A stretch of DNA of 57,822 bases from Staphylococcus microti (lineage in GTDB: Bacteria; Bacillota; Bacilli; Staphylococcales; Staphylococcaceae), in NCBI RefSeq assembly GCF_000934465.1, contig NZ_JXWY01000016.1, positions 1-57,822 on the forward strand. Direction: 5' to 3'. The notes beneath the pieces are model-generated. The model saw nothing but the letters and a program-made list of their open reading frames with translations, ran no database searches and was not told the DNA's origin. Each line of letters starts with the position of its first letter. Within the stretch, counting starts at the first letter, position 1. Position numbers and translations under genes: made by a program. Shown here one piece after another: positions 31,728-40,915 of the stretch.

Positions 31728-32537
31728 ATGATACAGAAACCAAAAATTGCGTTAACGATAGCAGGCACAGATCCATCGGGTGGTGCAGGTGCGATGGCGG
31801 ACTTAAAGTCTTTTCATGCGTGTGGTGTTTACGGTATGAGTGCCATCACGAGCATCGTGGCACAAAATTCACTCGGCGTGCAACATATTCATAACCTGGA
31901 ACCTGCTTGGTTAGAAGAACAGTTGGAAAGTGTATTTAATGATGAACCGCCACATGCATTGAAAACGGGTATGATTCCAACACCTGAAATGATGGCAATC
32001 ATCGAAAAGTATTTAAAACAAATAGATATTCCTTACGTCATAGATCCTGTTATGGTCGCTAAAAGTGGCGATTCTCTTATGGCAGACAGCGTACGCAAGC
32101 AATTGAAAGAAACACTTCTGCCATATGCAGATGTGGCAACACCGAATGTGCCTGAAGCGGAAGAAATATCAGGCATTAAGCTAGAAAGTGTTGACCAAAT
32201 TCATCAAGCAGGTCGCTTTTTTATTCATGAAGTCGGTGCGAAAGGTGTCGTAATCAAAGGCGGTCATCTTAAAGGAGATGCGACAGATTACTTGTTTACG
32301 CGTGAAGGTCATTATACGTTTACACATGAACGTTACCCTACCGCACATACGCACGGGACAGGATGTACGTTTTCAGCGGTCATTACAGCTGAACTCGCGA
32401 AAGGACGCTCAGTGTATGATGCAGTCGCTAAAGCAAAAGATTTTATTTCTTTAGCTATTCAACATACGCCAGAGATTGGACGTGGCAGAGGTCCAGTCAA
32501 TCACTTTGCTTATCAAGCAATTAAGGGATGGAATTAA
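31728..32537 (+). CDS. thiD: Hydroxymethylpyrimidine/phosphomethylpyrimidine kinase
   Basis: Phosphorylates HMP and then HMP-phosphate to HMP-PP, the pyrimidine half of thiamine. The 269 residues of this ribokinase-fold enzyme show [21 protein letters not shown] (10-30), [40 protein letters not shown], and the anion hole [19 protein letters not shown] with its catalytic Cys. TTGGAGG (31713-31719) precedes the ATG. It is the first gene after the riboswitch; in S. aureus tenA stands before it, but here it is missing. thiM follows after two bases. Confidence 0.96.
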   Translation: MIQKPKIALTIAGTDPSGGAGAMADLKSFHACGVYGMSAITSIVAQNSLGVQHIHNLEPAWLEEQLESVFNDEPPHALKTGMIPTPEMMAIIEKYLKQIDIPYVIDPVMVAKSGDSLMADSVRKQLKETLLPYADVATPNVPEAEEISGIKLESVDQIHQAGRFFIHEVGAKGVVIKGGHLKGDATDYLFTREGHYTFTHERYPTAHTHGTGCTFSAVITAELAKGRSVYDAVAKAKDFISLAIQHTPEIGRGRGPVNHFAYQAIKGWN

Positions 32538-32539
32538 AC

Positions 32540-33325
32540 ATGGATTATTTAGCAACAGTACGTGATACACAACCACTCGTTATATGTTATACGAATGACG
32601 TTGTAAAAAATTTCACTGCGAATGGCTTACTTAGCTTAGGTGCAAGCCCAGCAATGAGTGAAGCACCTGAAGAAGCGGCTGATTTCTTTAAAGTGGCACA
32701 AGCGTTACTTATTAATATTGGTACACTGACAGAGCAGTGTGGCGAAGATATGTTAAAAATTGCAGCAGAGGCAAATAAGCAAGGCGTACCGATTGTTTTT
32801 GACCCAGTAGCTGTTGGCGCGTCACAATATAGAAAAGATTTTTGTCGTCGTTTTTTAGAAGAAATTGATGTCACTGTTATCAAAGGAAATGCGTCAGAAA
32901 TATTAGCGCTCGTTGATGATCGCGCAACGATGAAAGGTACAGATAGTACAGTTGAAGACGTGTCTATTGATATTGCAGAGCAGGCACACCGCAAATATAA
33001 TGCCGCTATTGTGATGACAGGTAAAACAGACGTTATTGTTCAAGATGATAAAAGTGTTGCTTTAGCAAATGGCACACCATTACTCGCTAAGGTGACTGGT
33101 ACGGGTTGTTTGTTAGGTGCGGTGGTGGCAAGTTTCTTATTGAAAGAGACGCACCCATCTATAGAGAAACTGGCGTCAGCAATTTCGTACTATACGATTT
33201 CTGCAGAACGTGCCGCATCAACAGCAGGTGGTGACTTGCCAGGAACATTTGCGACTGTATTTTTAGATGAATTGAATCAAACAACAACAGCTTGTTATCA
33301 ACAAGAGATAAAAAGAGAGAAGTGA
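32540..33325 (+). CDS. thiM: Hydroxyethylthiazole kinase
   Basis: Phosphorylates salvaged 5-(2-hydroxyethyl)-4-methylthiazole, the thiazole half of thiamine. The 261 residues show [32 protein letters not shown] (about 15-45, substrate binding), [32 protein letters not shown] and the catalytic anion hole [17 protein letters not shown]. The ATG at 32540 is set by AAGGGATGG (32522-32530) and by homology; an in-frame ATG at 32528 overlaps the ribosome site. Because no thiazole synthesis genes are nearby, this is a salvage pathway. Confidence 0.96.
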   Translation: MDYLATVRDTQPLVICYTNDVVKNFTANGLLSLGASPAMSEAPEEAADFFKVAQALLINIGTLTEQCGEDMLKIAAEANKQGVPIVFDPVAVGASQYRKDFCRRFLEEIDVTVIKGNASEILALVDDRATMKGTDSTVEDVSIDIAEQAHRKYNAAIVMTGKTDVIVQDDKSVALANGTPLLAKVTGTGCLLGAVVASFLLKETHPSIEKLASAISYYTISAERAASTAGGDLPGTFATVFLDELNQTTTACYQQEIKREK

Positions 33326-33328
33326 ACA

Positions 33329-33970
33329 ATGATGACATTTGATCGTAAACAACTACGTGTATATTTTATTGCCGGTACACAAGATGTGAAAAACGGCACG
33401 TTAGATAGCGTTCTTGAAACGGCATTAAAAGCTGGTATTACAATGTTTCAATTTCGTGAAAAAGGGCCTTCTGCGCTGACTGGAGAAGCAAAAAAGCAAA
33501 AAGCATTGGCATTACAACGTTTATGTCGCGCGTACAATGTGCCGTTTATAGTGAATGACGATGTTGCCTTAGCGTTAGAAATAGATGCAGACGGCATACA
33601 TGTTGGACAAGATGATGCAGCGGTTCAAAGCTTTTATGCACAAGCAAAAGATAAAATTATCGGCTTAAGTGTCAGCAACTTTGAAGAATATGATCAATCT
33701 GATTTAACGCACGTTGACTATATCGGCGTCGGACCTGTCTATAAAACACAGTCGAAAAGCGACGCTAAAGCAGCGGGTGGTATTGAAATGATTCGTCGTA
33801 TGCGTCGTTATGATGAAGTCATCCCCATTGTAGCAATAGGGGGCATTACAGAAGAAAATGTCGCATCAATCGTCAATAATGGCGCTGACGGTATCGCAAC
33901 AATTTCATCTATTACACAAAGTGAAAATATTGAAAACTCTGTGTCACGTTATTTACAGTATTTCAAATAA
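33329..33970 (+). CDS. thiE: Thiamine phosphate synthase
   Basis: Joins HMP-PP (from thiD) to thiazole phosphate (from thiM) to give thiamine monophosphate. The 213-residue TIM barrel shows MFQFREKGPSALTG near 45, PFIVNDDVALALEIDADGIHVGQDD (70-95), YIGVGPVYKTQSKSDAKAAGG near 135 and VAIGGITEENV near 170. Two ATG codons (33329 and 33332) are possible; both follow GAGAGAAG. It overlaps nothing and follows thiM after 3 bases. The gene ends the thi operon; a long AT-rich gap with no good terminator separates it from yidC. Confidence 0.96.
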   Translation: MMTFDRKQLRVYFIAGTQDVKNGTLDSVLETALKAGITMFQFREKGPSALTGEAKKQKALALQRLCRAYNVPFIVNDDVALALEIDADGIHVGQDDAAVQSFYAQAKDKIIGLSVSNFEEYDQSDLTHVDYIGVGPVYKTQSKSDAKAAGGIEMIRRMRRYDEVIPIVAIGGITEENVASIVNNGADGIATISSITQSENIENSVSRYLQYFK

Positions 33971-34058
33971 ATTTACTTTATTACCTTGAAATGTTTCCAC
34001 CTAAATAAGTTATATGATAAAATGACATTTATGTGAATAATACTTTAGAGGTGGAAAA

Positions 34059-34928
34059 ATGAAGAACAAAGCACTGTTAACAATGCTTTTAGGTATTACC
34101 GTATTTTTAGCGGGCTGTGATTATAGCAAGCCTGAAAATAGGGATGGTTTCTTTTACAATACGTTCGTTCAACCGATGGACAGCTTGATTCATTGGCTAG
34201 GTCATGAACTTAATAATAACTATGGTCTTGCGATTATTATTATCGTATTAGTTGTACGTATTGTGTTATTACCATTGATGTTATCTAACTACAAAAACAT
34301 GCACATGATGCGTGAAAAAATGCAAATTGCAAAACCTGATATTACAGCAGCACAAGAAAAAGTGAAACGTGCACGTACACAAGAAGACAAAATGGCTGCC
34401 AACCAAGAAATGATGCAAGTGTATAAAAAATATGGTATGAATCCAATGTCTAGCATGATTGGATGTTTACCATTGATTATTCAAATGCCTATCATCATGG
34501 GTCTTTACTTCGTCTTAAGATACCCAACAGGCGGCGGCATTACGAAATACTCTGATTTTATGTGGTTCCAACTAGACAAACCTGATATTTGGATTACATT
34601 AATTGCCGGTATTTTATACTTCTTACAAGCATACGTATCGTTATCAAACATGCCAGCAGAACAAAAGCAAATGGGTTATATGATGATGATTATCTCACCA
34701 ATTATGATCATCTGGATTTCATATACATCTGCAGCGGCATTAGGTCTTTACTGGTCTGTATCAGCTGCATTCCTTGTGATTCAAACTTATTTCGCAAATG
34801 TTGTTTATAGCAAAAAAGCGAAAGAAGAAGTGGCTGTTTTAATCAACAAGATGGAAGCAGAAAAGAAAGAAGCTAACAAAACAGGCAAAAACACACAAGT
34901 TGTAAGCAAAAAGAAGAAAAAGAAATAA
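34059..34928 (+). CDS. yidC: Membrane protein insertase YidC (lipoprotein)
   Basis: Inserts proteins such as subunit c and a of ATP synthase into the membrane, alone or with Sec. The 289-residue precursor has a lipoprotein signal (residues 1-19) with lipobox LAGC and Cys20. Five membrane segments follow, with the conserved hydrophilic-groove arginine in [16 protein letters not shown] (about 60-75), and [10 protein letters not shown], then [30 protein letters not shown]. It ends in a basic tail (KKKKKK) that contacts the ribosome. A possible extended -10 TGATAAAAT (34015-34023) lies upstream. The ATG follows AGAGGTGG (34047-34054). Confidence 0.96.
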   Translation: MKNKALLTMLLGITVFLAGCDYSKPENRDGFFYNTFVQPMDSLIHWLGHELNNNYGLAIIIIVLVVRIVLLPLMLSNYKNMHMMREKMQIAKPDITAAQEKVKRARTQEDKMAANQEMMQVYKKYGMNPMSSMIGCLPLIIQMPIIMGLYFVLRYPTGGGITKYSDFMWFQLDKPDIWITLIAGILYFLQAYVSLSNMPAEQKQMGYMMMIISPIMIIWISYTSAAALGLYWSVSAAFLVIQTYFANVVYSKKAKEEVAVLINKMEAEKKEANKTGKNTQVVSKKKKKK

Positions 34929-34940
34929 TTAAATAACGCG

Positions 34941-34991
34941 AAACGCCCGATTAAGTGATCGTCGATATGATTACTTAATCGGGCGTTTTTT
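34941..34991 (+). terminator. Intrinsic terminator after yidC
   Basis: AAACGCCCGATTAAGT (34941-34956) pairs perfectly with ACTTAATCGGGCGTTT (34973-34988), and the right side runs on into T7. Confidence 0.95.
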
Positions 34992-35193
34992 TATAATTTC
35001 ATATGCGTCATAGATGGGCATGTCCAAGCGTACAATCTTGATGGGGTGTGCGCTTTTTCAGTACCATCGTTTCTTTATTGCCCGCTTCGGCTAACATTGC
35101 AAGGCGTCTCGTAATAGAAACGATTACATCATGACTCTGAATATATCTCACAACACAATAGGTACGCCTGCGTTTAAGCAACCTCCCGTTAAG
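34971..35193 (-). pseudogene. Frameshifted remnant of an unidentified gene
   Basis: On the minus strand an open stretch from 35193 reads SITRRLAMLAEAGNKETMVL and then KKRTP. It has no start codon with a ribosome site, and a TAG precedes it. At a GGGG run (35043-35046, CCCC on the minus strand) the frame breaks: the zero frame ends at 35008 in a nonsense tail, while dropping one C gives IKIVRLDMPIYDAYEIIKK and a stop inside the yidC terminator. The protein-like composition across the break suggests a decayed gene end. I do not recognise the family. Confidence 0.4.
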
Positions 35194-35229
35194 CTATCCT
35201 ACAACTTGAAAGTTTGCTTTGAAGTTATC

Positions 35230-35260
35230 AAAAAAAGTGAGACAGCATATGCCATCCCAC
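35230..35260 (-). terminator. Terminator of the HD-hydrolase gene
   Basis: On the minus strand GTGGGA (35260-35255) pairs with TCTCAC (35242-35237), followed by T6-7. It lies 20 bases after the stop of the leftward gene at 35281. Confidence 0.8.
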
Positions 35261-35280
35261 CATAAAAGATGAAGTATTTT

Positions 35281-35931
35281 TTATTGTTCTGCAATATCCC
35301 ACTCTGCGAAGAACTGGTCTAAAAATTGCTCTAAAAATTGATGGCGTTGTAAAGCCAGTTCTTGTGCTTCAGGTGTGTTCATTAAGTCTTTTAGCAAGAG
35401 CAATTTTTCATAAAAATGTTTAATCGCGGATGGCGACAGTGTATCGAGTGCAATCGAATGTGTACGCAATACCTCGTATGTTGCTTCGCTCGTCCACATC
35501 GGCTCTTTGAAATGGCCTGCGAATTGGAAAGTACGTGCGATGCCGATTGCACCGAGTGCATCGAGACGATCAGCATCTTGCACAATTTGTGCTTCAATCG
35601 TTTGTAGCTTTCCAACATGGTGTGTTTGGCGAAAGCTCATATGTTGGATGATGTACCGAATGGCGTCTTGATATTCGGTTGTGACACCTAAATCGTCAAG
35701 AAACGCGTTGAGTGTCCGATAGGCGTCATCTGGATTTACTAGTTTATCATCGACCGTGTCATGTAGTAATGCTGCCATTTCAATGACGTAATGATTTGCT
35801 TCTGGATAAGCTTTTGCCAATGATTGGGCGAGTTTATGGACACGTTTGACGTGTGCAATATCGTGTCCTGTTGTATCTTGTGCATGCACGTTCGACATAT
35901 AGTCATATGCTGCTTGAATATGTGTTTGCAT
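35281..35931 (-). CDS. HD-domain phosphohydrolase (YpgQ-like)
   Basis: A 216-residue metal-dependent phosphohydrolase. The HD signature is complete: His23 in TGHDIAHVKRV, the HD pair in MAALLHDTVDDKL near 55-60, and the distal Asp in QIVQDADRLDALGAIGIARTF near 120. Proteins of this type include B. subtilis YpgQ, which hydrolyses dNTPs to pyrophosphate, but substrate cannot be inferred safely. GAGGGTTAAAGAAG lies upstream of the ATG. The start is 21 bases after the cls stop on the same strand, so cls and this gene are probably cotranscribed. Confidence 0.88.
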   Translation of the reverse strand: MQTHIQAAYDYMSNVHAQDTTGHDIAHVKRVHKLAQSLAKAYPEANHYVIEMAALLHDTVDDKLVNPDDAYRTLNAFLDDLGVTTEYQDAIRYIIQHMSFRQTHHVGKLQTIEAQIVQDADRLDALGAIGIARTFQFAGHFKEPMWTSEATYEVLRTHSIALDTLSPSAIKHFYEKLLLLKDLMNTPEAQELALQRHQFLEQFLDQFFAEWDIAEQ

Positions 35932-35952
35932 CTTCTTTAACCCTCATAACGA

Positions 35953-37443
35953 TTATAGTATCGGTGACAACAATTGACTGATTGCTTCTTTGAACTTAAT
36001 CCATAGCCCACGTTGTTCATAGCGTTCTTGTGTAAGTTCGGAACAAACTTCTAAATCTTTTTCAAAACTTTGACGTACTTTTTTAGCGAAATCTTCATTA
36101 TAAATAAAGGCATTCACTTCAAAGTTCAATGTAAAACTACGGTGGTCCATATTGGTTGTACCGACGCTGGTAATTTCATCGTCGATTGTCATCGTTTTAG
36201 CGTGTAAAAAGCCGTTATCATACATGTAAACGCGTGCACCCGCTTCTAACAAGCTTGCGACGTTTTTGTATGTTGCCCAATAAACGAAAGGGTGATCCGG
36301 TTTGTTCGGAATCATCACATTGACATCTACGCCACCGAGTGCTGCGATTTTTAACGCATCCATATAGGCACCGTCTGGAATGAAATACGGTGTTTGAATA
36401 TAAATAGATTCTTTTGCCATTGAAATCATTTTAAGGTAACCGTATTTGATTTGTTCCCATGACTCATCGGGACCGCTTGATGCGATTTGTACGCCGGTAT
36501 TATGCTCGGTATTCACATGATTTTCTGGGAAGTATTTGTCGTCATATTCAATGTTGTTACGGTGTGCTTGTGAATTCCAGTCGAGAATAAAACGCAATTG
36601 CAAAGCATTGACGGCTTCTCCTTGAATGCGCAAGTGTGTATCACGCCAGTAACCGAATTTTTTAGACAAACCTAAGTATTCTTTACCGACATTAAAGCCA
36701 CCTACGTAACCGATTGTGCCATCAATAACGACGATTTTACGATGGTTACGATTGTTCATACGCAAGTTAATCAGTGGTAATTTTGATGGGAAGAACGACT
36801 CGACTTGTCCACCTTTTTCACGAAAGGCTTTAAAATCACGAAGTTTCAATGTACGAGAGCCCATGTCATCGTATAACATTTTCACTTCAAGACCTTCATC
36901 AAGTTTTTGTTCTAAGAGTGCTAGAATTTCACTGCCCAACATATCATTACGGAAAATGTAATATTGAATATGAACATATTTTTTAGCTTGTCGAATGTCT
37001 TCTTTCAAACGATCAAATTTTTCATGTCCGTCTGTAATTAATTCAATTTCATTGTGGTTTGTATAGAACGCTGCATTATTGTATAGCAACATTTGAATCA
37101 TATGATTGTATGACTGTAAATGTGGATTGTTCGGATGGAATGTACCATCTTTAAGTTCTTGCAGCTGTTCATTTACAATGCGTTCTAAACCGATACGATC
37201 AGACTCATCTAGTTTAAACAGAGATTTACGTTGTATTTGACGTCCGAATAATAGGTAGACGATGAAACCGATGATTGGGATTAAACCTAGTACGAGTATC
37301 CATGCCCAGATGGACTCAGCGCTCCGTCTCTCCATGAAAATAATCGTGAAGACGAATGATAAATTCAGAAGAAACAGACCGATAAAAATATAATTGGCGA
37401 TTGCATTGCCATCTGTTAAAAAGGATATGATTAATTCGCTCAT
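35953..37443 (-). CDS. cls: Cardiolipin synthase
   Basis: Joins two phosphatidylglycerol molecules to cardiolipin at the membrane. The 496 residues start with two membrane helices (about 13-33 and 42-62). Two phospholipase-D catalytic motifs follow: [18 protein letters not shown] near 230 and [18 protein letters not shown] near 410 (HxK(x)4D in each). S. aureus has two cardiolipin synthases; the position before csoR is that of cls2, as I recall it. A GGAG ribosome site precedes the ATG at 37443. It is divergent from csoR. Confidence 0.95.
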   Translation of the reverse strand: MSELIISFLTDGNAIANYIFIGLFLLNLSFVFTIIFMERRSAESIWAWILVLGLIPIIGFIVYLLFGRQIQRKSLFKLDESDRIGLERIVNEQLQELKDGTFHPNNPHLQSYNHMIQMLLYNNAAFYTNHNEIELITDGHEKFDRLKEDIRQAKKYVHIQYYIFRNDMLGSEILALLEQKLDEGLEVKMLYDDMGSRTLKLRDFKAFREKGGQVESFFPSKLPLINLRMNNRNHRKIVVIDGTIGYVGGFNVGKEYLGLSKKFGYWRDTHLRIQGEAVNALQLRFILDWNSQAHRNNIEYDDKYFPENHVNTEHNTGVQIASSGPDESWEQIKYGYLKMISMAKESIYIQTPYFIPDGAYMDALKIAALGGVDVNVMIPNKPDHPFVYWATYKNVASLLEAGARVYMYDNGFLHAKTMTIDDEITSVGTTNMDHRSFTLNFEVNAFIYNEDFAKKVRQSFEKDLEVCSELTQERYEQRGLWIKFKEAISQLLSPIL

Positions 37444-37476
37444 ATGCTCAGCTCCGTTTCTTTATATCTTTTTCAC

Positions 37477-37485
37477 ATTGTATCA
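37477..37485 (-). promoter_or_regulatory. Extended -10 element of cls
   Basis: On the minus strand, TGA followed by TACAAT lies about 35 bases before the cls start. The -35 is weak. Confidence 0.45.
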
Positions 37486-37519
37486 CTTTTTGTAAGAAAT
37501 GATGAGTAAATTTTTATAT

Positions 37520-37548
37520 TTGACATATACCTATATGGGGTATATTAT
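37520..37548 (+). promoter_or_regulatory. csoR promoter with embedded CsoR operator
   Basis: TTGACA (37520-37525) and TATTAT (37543-37548) are 17 bases apart. The spacer holds the inverted repeat ATATACC-N7-GGTATAT (37525-37545). It matches the GC-centred CsoR box of Firmicutes copper operons (TACC then GGGGTA). Copper-free CsoR bound here would block polymerase; copper binding should release it. Confidence 0.85.
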
Positions 37549-37590
37549 AAAGGTATAACGAACAGAAATTAAAAAATTGCGGGTGATAAG

Positions 37591-37878
37591 ATGATAGAGC
37601 ATGCGAATCATTCAGAAGTAACTAAGCGTAACTTGCAATCTCGATTGAATCGTATTGAAGGTCAAGTTCGTGCGATTAATCGTATGATAGAAGAAGATGT
37701 TTATTGTGATGATGTGCTTACGCAAATTCGTGCGACGCGTTCAGCGCTTAATGGCGTTGCGACGAAGTTATTAGAACACCATATGAAAGGGTGTATTATG
37801 CACAAAGTTGAGGCGGGCAATGAGCAACAAGCGATGGATGAATTATTAGTGACATTCCAAAAGCTAATGAAAGATTAG
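37591..37878 (+). CDS. csoR: Copper-sensing repressor CsoR
   Basis: A 95-residue, all-helical DUF156 repressor. The copper-binding set Cys39 (DVYCDDVL), His64 and Cys68 (LLEHHMKGC) is complete, which separates it from the sulfur sensor CstR and nickel sensors of the same family. Conserved RLNRIEGQVRAINRMIEED forms the DNA-binding and dimer helices. It is close to S. aureus CsoR. The ATG at 37591 follows GGGTGATAAG. It controls itself through the operator in its own promoter, and probably also copA. csoZ follows after 14 bases. Confidence 0.95.
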   Translation: MIEHANHSEVTKRNLQSRLNRIEGQVRAINRMIEEDVYCDDVLTQIRATRSALNGVATKLLEHHMKGCIMHKVEAGNEQQAMDELLVTFQKLMKD

Positions 37879-37892
37879 GAGGTGGACAAGAA

Positions 37893-38114
37893 GTGGAGAG
37901 TACGGTACTCATATCGGGTTTGCAAACGCAGGAACAAAAAGTCCAACTGGCAACACGATTGCAGAATATGATCGGTGTTGAGTCGGTCGAGATTGATATG
38001 GATGCACAGAAGGTTAAATTGAGGTATCAAACCCCAGCGAACCTTAATACATTGGAAAAAGAAATTTATGATGCGGGTTATGCTGTTATCAATTCATATA
38101 AAGGAGAGAATTAA
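37893..38114 (+). CDS. csoZ: CsoZ-like HMA-fold protein without cysteines
   Basis: A 73-residue protein with the ferredoxin-like HMA fold pattern: a beta strand ending in ISGL, helix KVQLATRLQN, strand ESVEIDMDAQKVKLRY, and LNTLEKEIYDAGY. Where copper chaperones have GMxCxxC it reads GLQTQEQ, and there is no cysteine anywhere in the protein. S. aureus has a csoR-csoZ pair, and csoZ is the natural name here. Without cysteines, direct Cu(I) carriage through the usual site is unlikely; a regulatory or scaffold role is possible. The start is GTG at 37893 with AGGAGG (37877-37882); it ends two bases before copZ. Confidence 0.75.
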   Translation: MESTVLISGLQTQEQKVQLATRLQNMIGVESVEIDMDAQKVKLRYQTPANLNTLEKEIYDAGYAVINSYKGEN

Positions 38115-38115
38115 T

Positions 38116-38319
38116 ATGGCGAAACATACAATTGCAGTAGAAGGTATGAGTTGTGATCATTGCAAACATGCGGTAGAAACAGCGGTGAAAGAAAATAAAG
38201 ATGTTGTGACAGTGGAAGCTTTTCCAGCTGAGAATAAAGTGGATGTTGAAGTAACAAACGATGCAGCATTAGATGATGTAAAACAACGCATTTACGATGC
38301 AGGTTATGATGTGAAGTAA
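38116..38319 (+). CDS. copZ: Copper chaperone CopZ
   Basis: A 67-residue cytosolic Cu(I) carrier that delivers copper to CopA. It has the HMA fold with the metal loop GMSCDHC (residues 10-16; CxxC at 13-16) and the end YDAGYDVK. The start at 38116 follows AAGGAGAG (38101-38108); the in-frame upstream ATG lies inside csoZ. In S. aureus copZ follows copA at another locus; here it precedes copA and is joined to csoR-csoZ. Confidence 0.95.
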   Translation: MAKHTIAVEGMSCDHCKHAVETAVKENKDVVTVEAFPAENKVDVEVTNDAALDDVKQRIYDAGYDVK

Positions 38320-38341
38320 CAATTCAATGAGTGGGTGACTG

Positions 38342-38391
38342 AAGAGGCTAGGATATCAATCATGCATGTCCTGAAAAATGAATAGCCTCTT
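38342..38391 (+). terminator. Hairpin between copZ and copA
   Basis: AAGAGGCTA (38342-38350) pairs perfectly with TAGCCTCTT (38383-38391), and an inner GGA/TCC stem can form. The tail (AGCCCGCTCTTTCTTT) is only moderately T-rich, so this is either a partial terminator that lowers copA relative to copZ or a processing site. Confidence 0.6.
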
Positions 38392-38418
38392 AGCCCGCTC
38401 TTTCTTTAAAACAACAAT

Positions 38419-38435
38419 ATACCCCTAGTAGGTAT
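38419..38435 (+). promoter_or_regulatory. Second CsoR-type operator, before copA
   Basis: The inverted repeat ATACC-N7-GGTAT (38419-38435) has the same arms and spacer as the csoR operator. It lies only two bases before the copA ribosome site and 15 before its start codon. No clear -10/-35 pair overlaps it, so it may be a roadblock site, part of an unseen promoter, or a relic of when copA had its own promoter. Confidence 0.6.
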
Positions 38436-38449
38436 TGGAGTGGATAATC

Positions 38450-40630
38450 ATGAATAAAGAGACTTTTAAAATATCTGGTATGAACTGTGCAGCCTGTGCG
38501 ACACGTATTGAGCGTACGTTGAATCGAGAGGCGGGAATAGAATCTGCTAATGTTAATCTTGTGATGGAGAAAGGGACTGTCAGCTATGACCCTGCTCAAA
38601 TTAGCCAAGATGAGATTTTTGAGCGCATTGCTAAAATCGGTTTTCAAGCACATCCAATTGAAACGCAAGAACAAACACGAGCACGAAAAGCACGTGAGCT
38701 AAAACAACAAAAGTATAAATTTATTGCGGCACTTATTTTATCGTTACCGTTGCTGTATACGATGTTTGGACATTTTTCATTTTTAAGTTTTGTCCCAGTG
38801 CCCGATTTATTTATGAATCCATGGTTTCAATTAATTTTGGCAACACCTGTCCAATTTGGTTTAGGTTGGCAATTTTATGTAGGGGCGTACCAATCGTTAT
38901 CGAATAAAAGTGCAAATATGGATGTCCTTGTTGCGATGGGGACTTCTGCAGCATATTTTTATAGCATTTATTTAATGTTTGCACATGCTCACGACATGGG
39001 ACACGTGCCGCTTTACTTTGAAACGAGTGCAGTGCTTATTACGCTTATCTTATTAGGTAAATATTTTGAAAAACGTGCGAAAGGGCATGCGAGTGACGCT
39101 ATTGAAAAATTGGCGGCGCTTCAAGTTCGTGATGCTGAAGTGGAGCGAGATGGCGAGATTCAACGTGTCGCAATTGAAGAGGTAAAAGTGGGCGATATTG
39201 TCCGCGTACGTAGTGGAGAGCAAATTCCGCTAGACGGTACGATTATTGAAGGTTGGTCAACGGTTGACGAGTCGATGTTAACAGGTGAAAGTATTCCGGT
39301 TGATAAAGTGAAAGGCGATACCGTTATCGGCAGTACATTAAACCAACAGAACTTTATTAAAGTACAAGTGACGCATACGGGCGAAGATTTGGTGTTAAAT
39401 CAAATTATACAAGTCGTTGAATCAGCACAAGGCGATAAACCACAAATTCAACGTTTAGCAGACAAAGTGTCAAACGTCTTTGTACCTGTTGTCGTAGCAC
39501 TCGCATTCCTTGCATTTCTTGTATGGTACTTTTGGATTACACCGTTTGAGTTATCACAAGCATTGGAAATCTTTATTGCGGTCATTGTTATCGCATGTCC
39601 ATGTGCGCTTGGCTTGGCAACACCTACGTCTATTATGGTAGGATCTGGACGTGCGGCAGAAGCAGGCATTTTATTTAAAACAGCAGAAGCTTTAGAACAA
39701 ACGCATCATATTGATACGATTGTATTTGATAAAACAGGCACATTAACAGTGGGCGACCCTAAAGTGATTGCCGAACATCGCTTAACGGCCAATAACGTTG
39801 TAGGTAGCTACATTAAAAGTTTGGAACAACAATCCGAACATCCATTATCCAAAGCGGTCGTTCGCTATTTTGAACATGAACAAATTCGTCCGGTTGAGGA
39901 TTATGCGACCCATACAGGTAATGGTATTTCTGGTGTTATTGAAGGACATCAAGTCGTTATCGGTGCAATCAGCTTTGTAGAACAGCATGCAACAGTTGAT
40001 GAAGTGGCACGTCAAACAGTGACGGACTTACAACAATCAGGTGCAACGGTGATTGCCATGACAGTGGACGGCCATTTGGAATTAGTGTTAGGTATACGTG
40101 ATGAACCGAAAGTGGAGGCCCAACAAGTGCTGGCAACACTTCAGCCTAACTACGAGTTGATTATGTTGAGTGGCGATAGTGAAACGACAGCACGTGCGAT
40201 TGGTCGTGAACTCGGTCTTACAAATGTGATTGCTGGTGTTAAACCGGAAGAAAAAGCACAAGTGATCGATGATTTACAACAAAAAGGACATCAAGTCATG
40301 ATGGTTGGCGATGGCTTGAATGACGCGCCAGCTTTAATGAAAAGTAATATTGGTGTTGCGATGGGTTCAGGCTCTGATATCGCATTAGAATCTGCCGATA
40401 TTGCGCTTGTGAAAGGCGACTTACAACATGTGGCAGAAGGGCTTAAATTGAGTCATCTCACAATCCGTAACATTAAACAAAATCTCTTTTTCGCATTTTG
40501 TTACAACATGATCGGTATTCCGTTTGCGGCAATGGGCTTTTTAGCACCGTGGTTAGCAGGAACAGCAATGGCATTTAGCTCAGTATCTGTTGTATTAAAC
40601 GCATTAAGATTAAAACACATTTCAAAATAA
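38450..40630 (+). CDS. copA: Copper-exporting P1B-type ATPase
   Basis: Pumps Cu(I) out of the cell. The 726 residues have one N-terminal HMA domain (GMNCAAC, Cys13 and Cys16), eight membrane helices, the actuator TGES, the membrane copper site CPC (383-385, in [18 protein letters not shown]), phosphorylated Asp427 in DKTGT, the SEHPLSKA histidine motif and [10 protein letters not shown]. The C-terminal helices contain the YN and MxxS-type residues ([21 protein letters not shown]). S. aureus CopA is longer with two HMA domains; this protein has lost, or never had, one of them. The ATG at 38450 follows GGAGTGG (38437-38443). Confidence 0.96.
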   Translation: MNKETFKISGMNCAACATRIERTLNREAGIESANVNLVMEKGTVSYDPAQISQDEIFERIAKIGFQAHPIETQEQTRARKARELKQQKYKFIAALILSLPLLYTMFGHFSFLSFVPVPDLFMNPWFQLILATPVQFGLGWQFYVGAYQSLSNKSANMDVLVAMGTSAAYFYSIYLMFAHAHDMGHVPLYFETSAVLITLILLGKYFEKRAKGHASDAIEKLAALQVRDAEVERDGEIQRVAIEEVKVGDIVRVRSGEQIPLDGTIIEGWSTVDESMLTGESIPVDKVKGDTVIGSTLNQQNFIKVQVTHTGEDLVLNQIIQVVESAQGDKPQIQRLADKVSNVFVPVVVALAFLAFLVWYFWITPFELSQALEIFIAVIVIACPCALGLATPTSIMVGSGRAAEAGILFKTAEALEQTHHIDTIVFDKTGTLTVGDPKVIAEHRLTANNVVGSYIKSLEQQSEHPLSKAVVRYFEHEQIRPVEDYATHTGNGISGVIEGHQVVIGAISFVEQHATVDEVARQTVTDLQQSGATVIAMTVDGHLELVLGIRDEPKVEAQQVLATLQPNYELIMLSGDSETTARAIGRELGLTNVIAGVKPEEKAQVIDDLQQKGHQVMMVGDGLNDAPALMKSNIGVAMGSGSDIALESADIALVKGDLQHVAEGLKLSHLTIRNIKQNLFFAFCYNMIGIPFAAMGFLAPWLAGTAMAFSSVSVVLNALRLKHISK

Positions 40631-40715
40631 AAAGAATTAATTTTAATTTAACATAGTAATGATGTCGATTTTACGGTATGATGGCAGTAATAGGTTGACT
40701 ATTTGGGGTGATAAT

Positions 40716-40856
40716 ATGGCAAAACCTAACGATAAGTTATACAATGTGGTGAAAATGTTATCATCAATTGGGGTTACAGTGAAAAAGACGAAATCACGAT
40801 TGGATATCATGAGATCACTGCCGAACACAACTGTCGCACCGGAAAAACTGAAGTAA
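40716..40856 (+). CDS. Small 46-residue protein of unknown function
   Basis: Reads MAKPNDKLYNVVKMLSSIG and continues with TVKKTKSRLDIMRSLPNTT; it is basic, with one amphipathic helix at about 8-20. GGGGTG (40705-40710) stands six bases before the ATG. The coding stretch ends just before a strong bidirectional terminator. I do not recognise a family. A short gene at this position, between the copper or cls genes and rodA, may exist in other staphylococci. It could be a real small protein or a chance open frame; the ribosome site and codon pattern favour the former. Confidence 0.6.
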   Translation: MAKPNDKLYNVVKMLSSIGVTVKKTKSRLDIMRSLPNTTVAPEKLK

Positions 40857-40875
40857 CACAATTTCATAGAACGAT

Positions 40876-40914
40876 AAAAAACCACTTCTTACCAAGCTGC
40901 AAGAAGTGGTTTTT
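40876..40914. terminator. Bidirectional terminator before rodA
   Basis: AAAAAACCACTTCTT (40876-40890) pairs with AAGAAGTGGTTTTT (40901-40914). The A run and T run on either side make it work for both the small plus-strand gene and the leftward rodA. Confidence 0.92.
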
Positions 40915-40915
40915 G

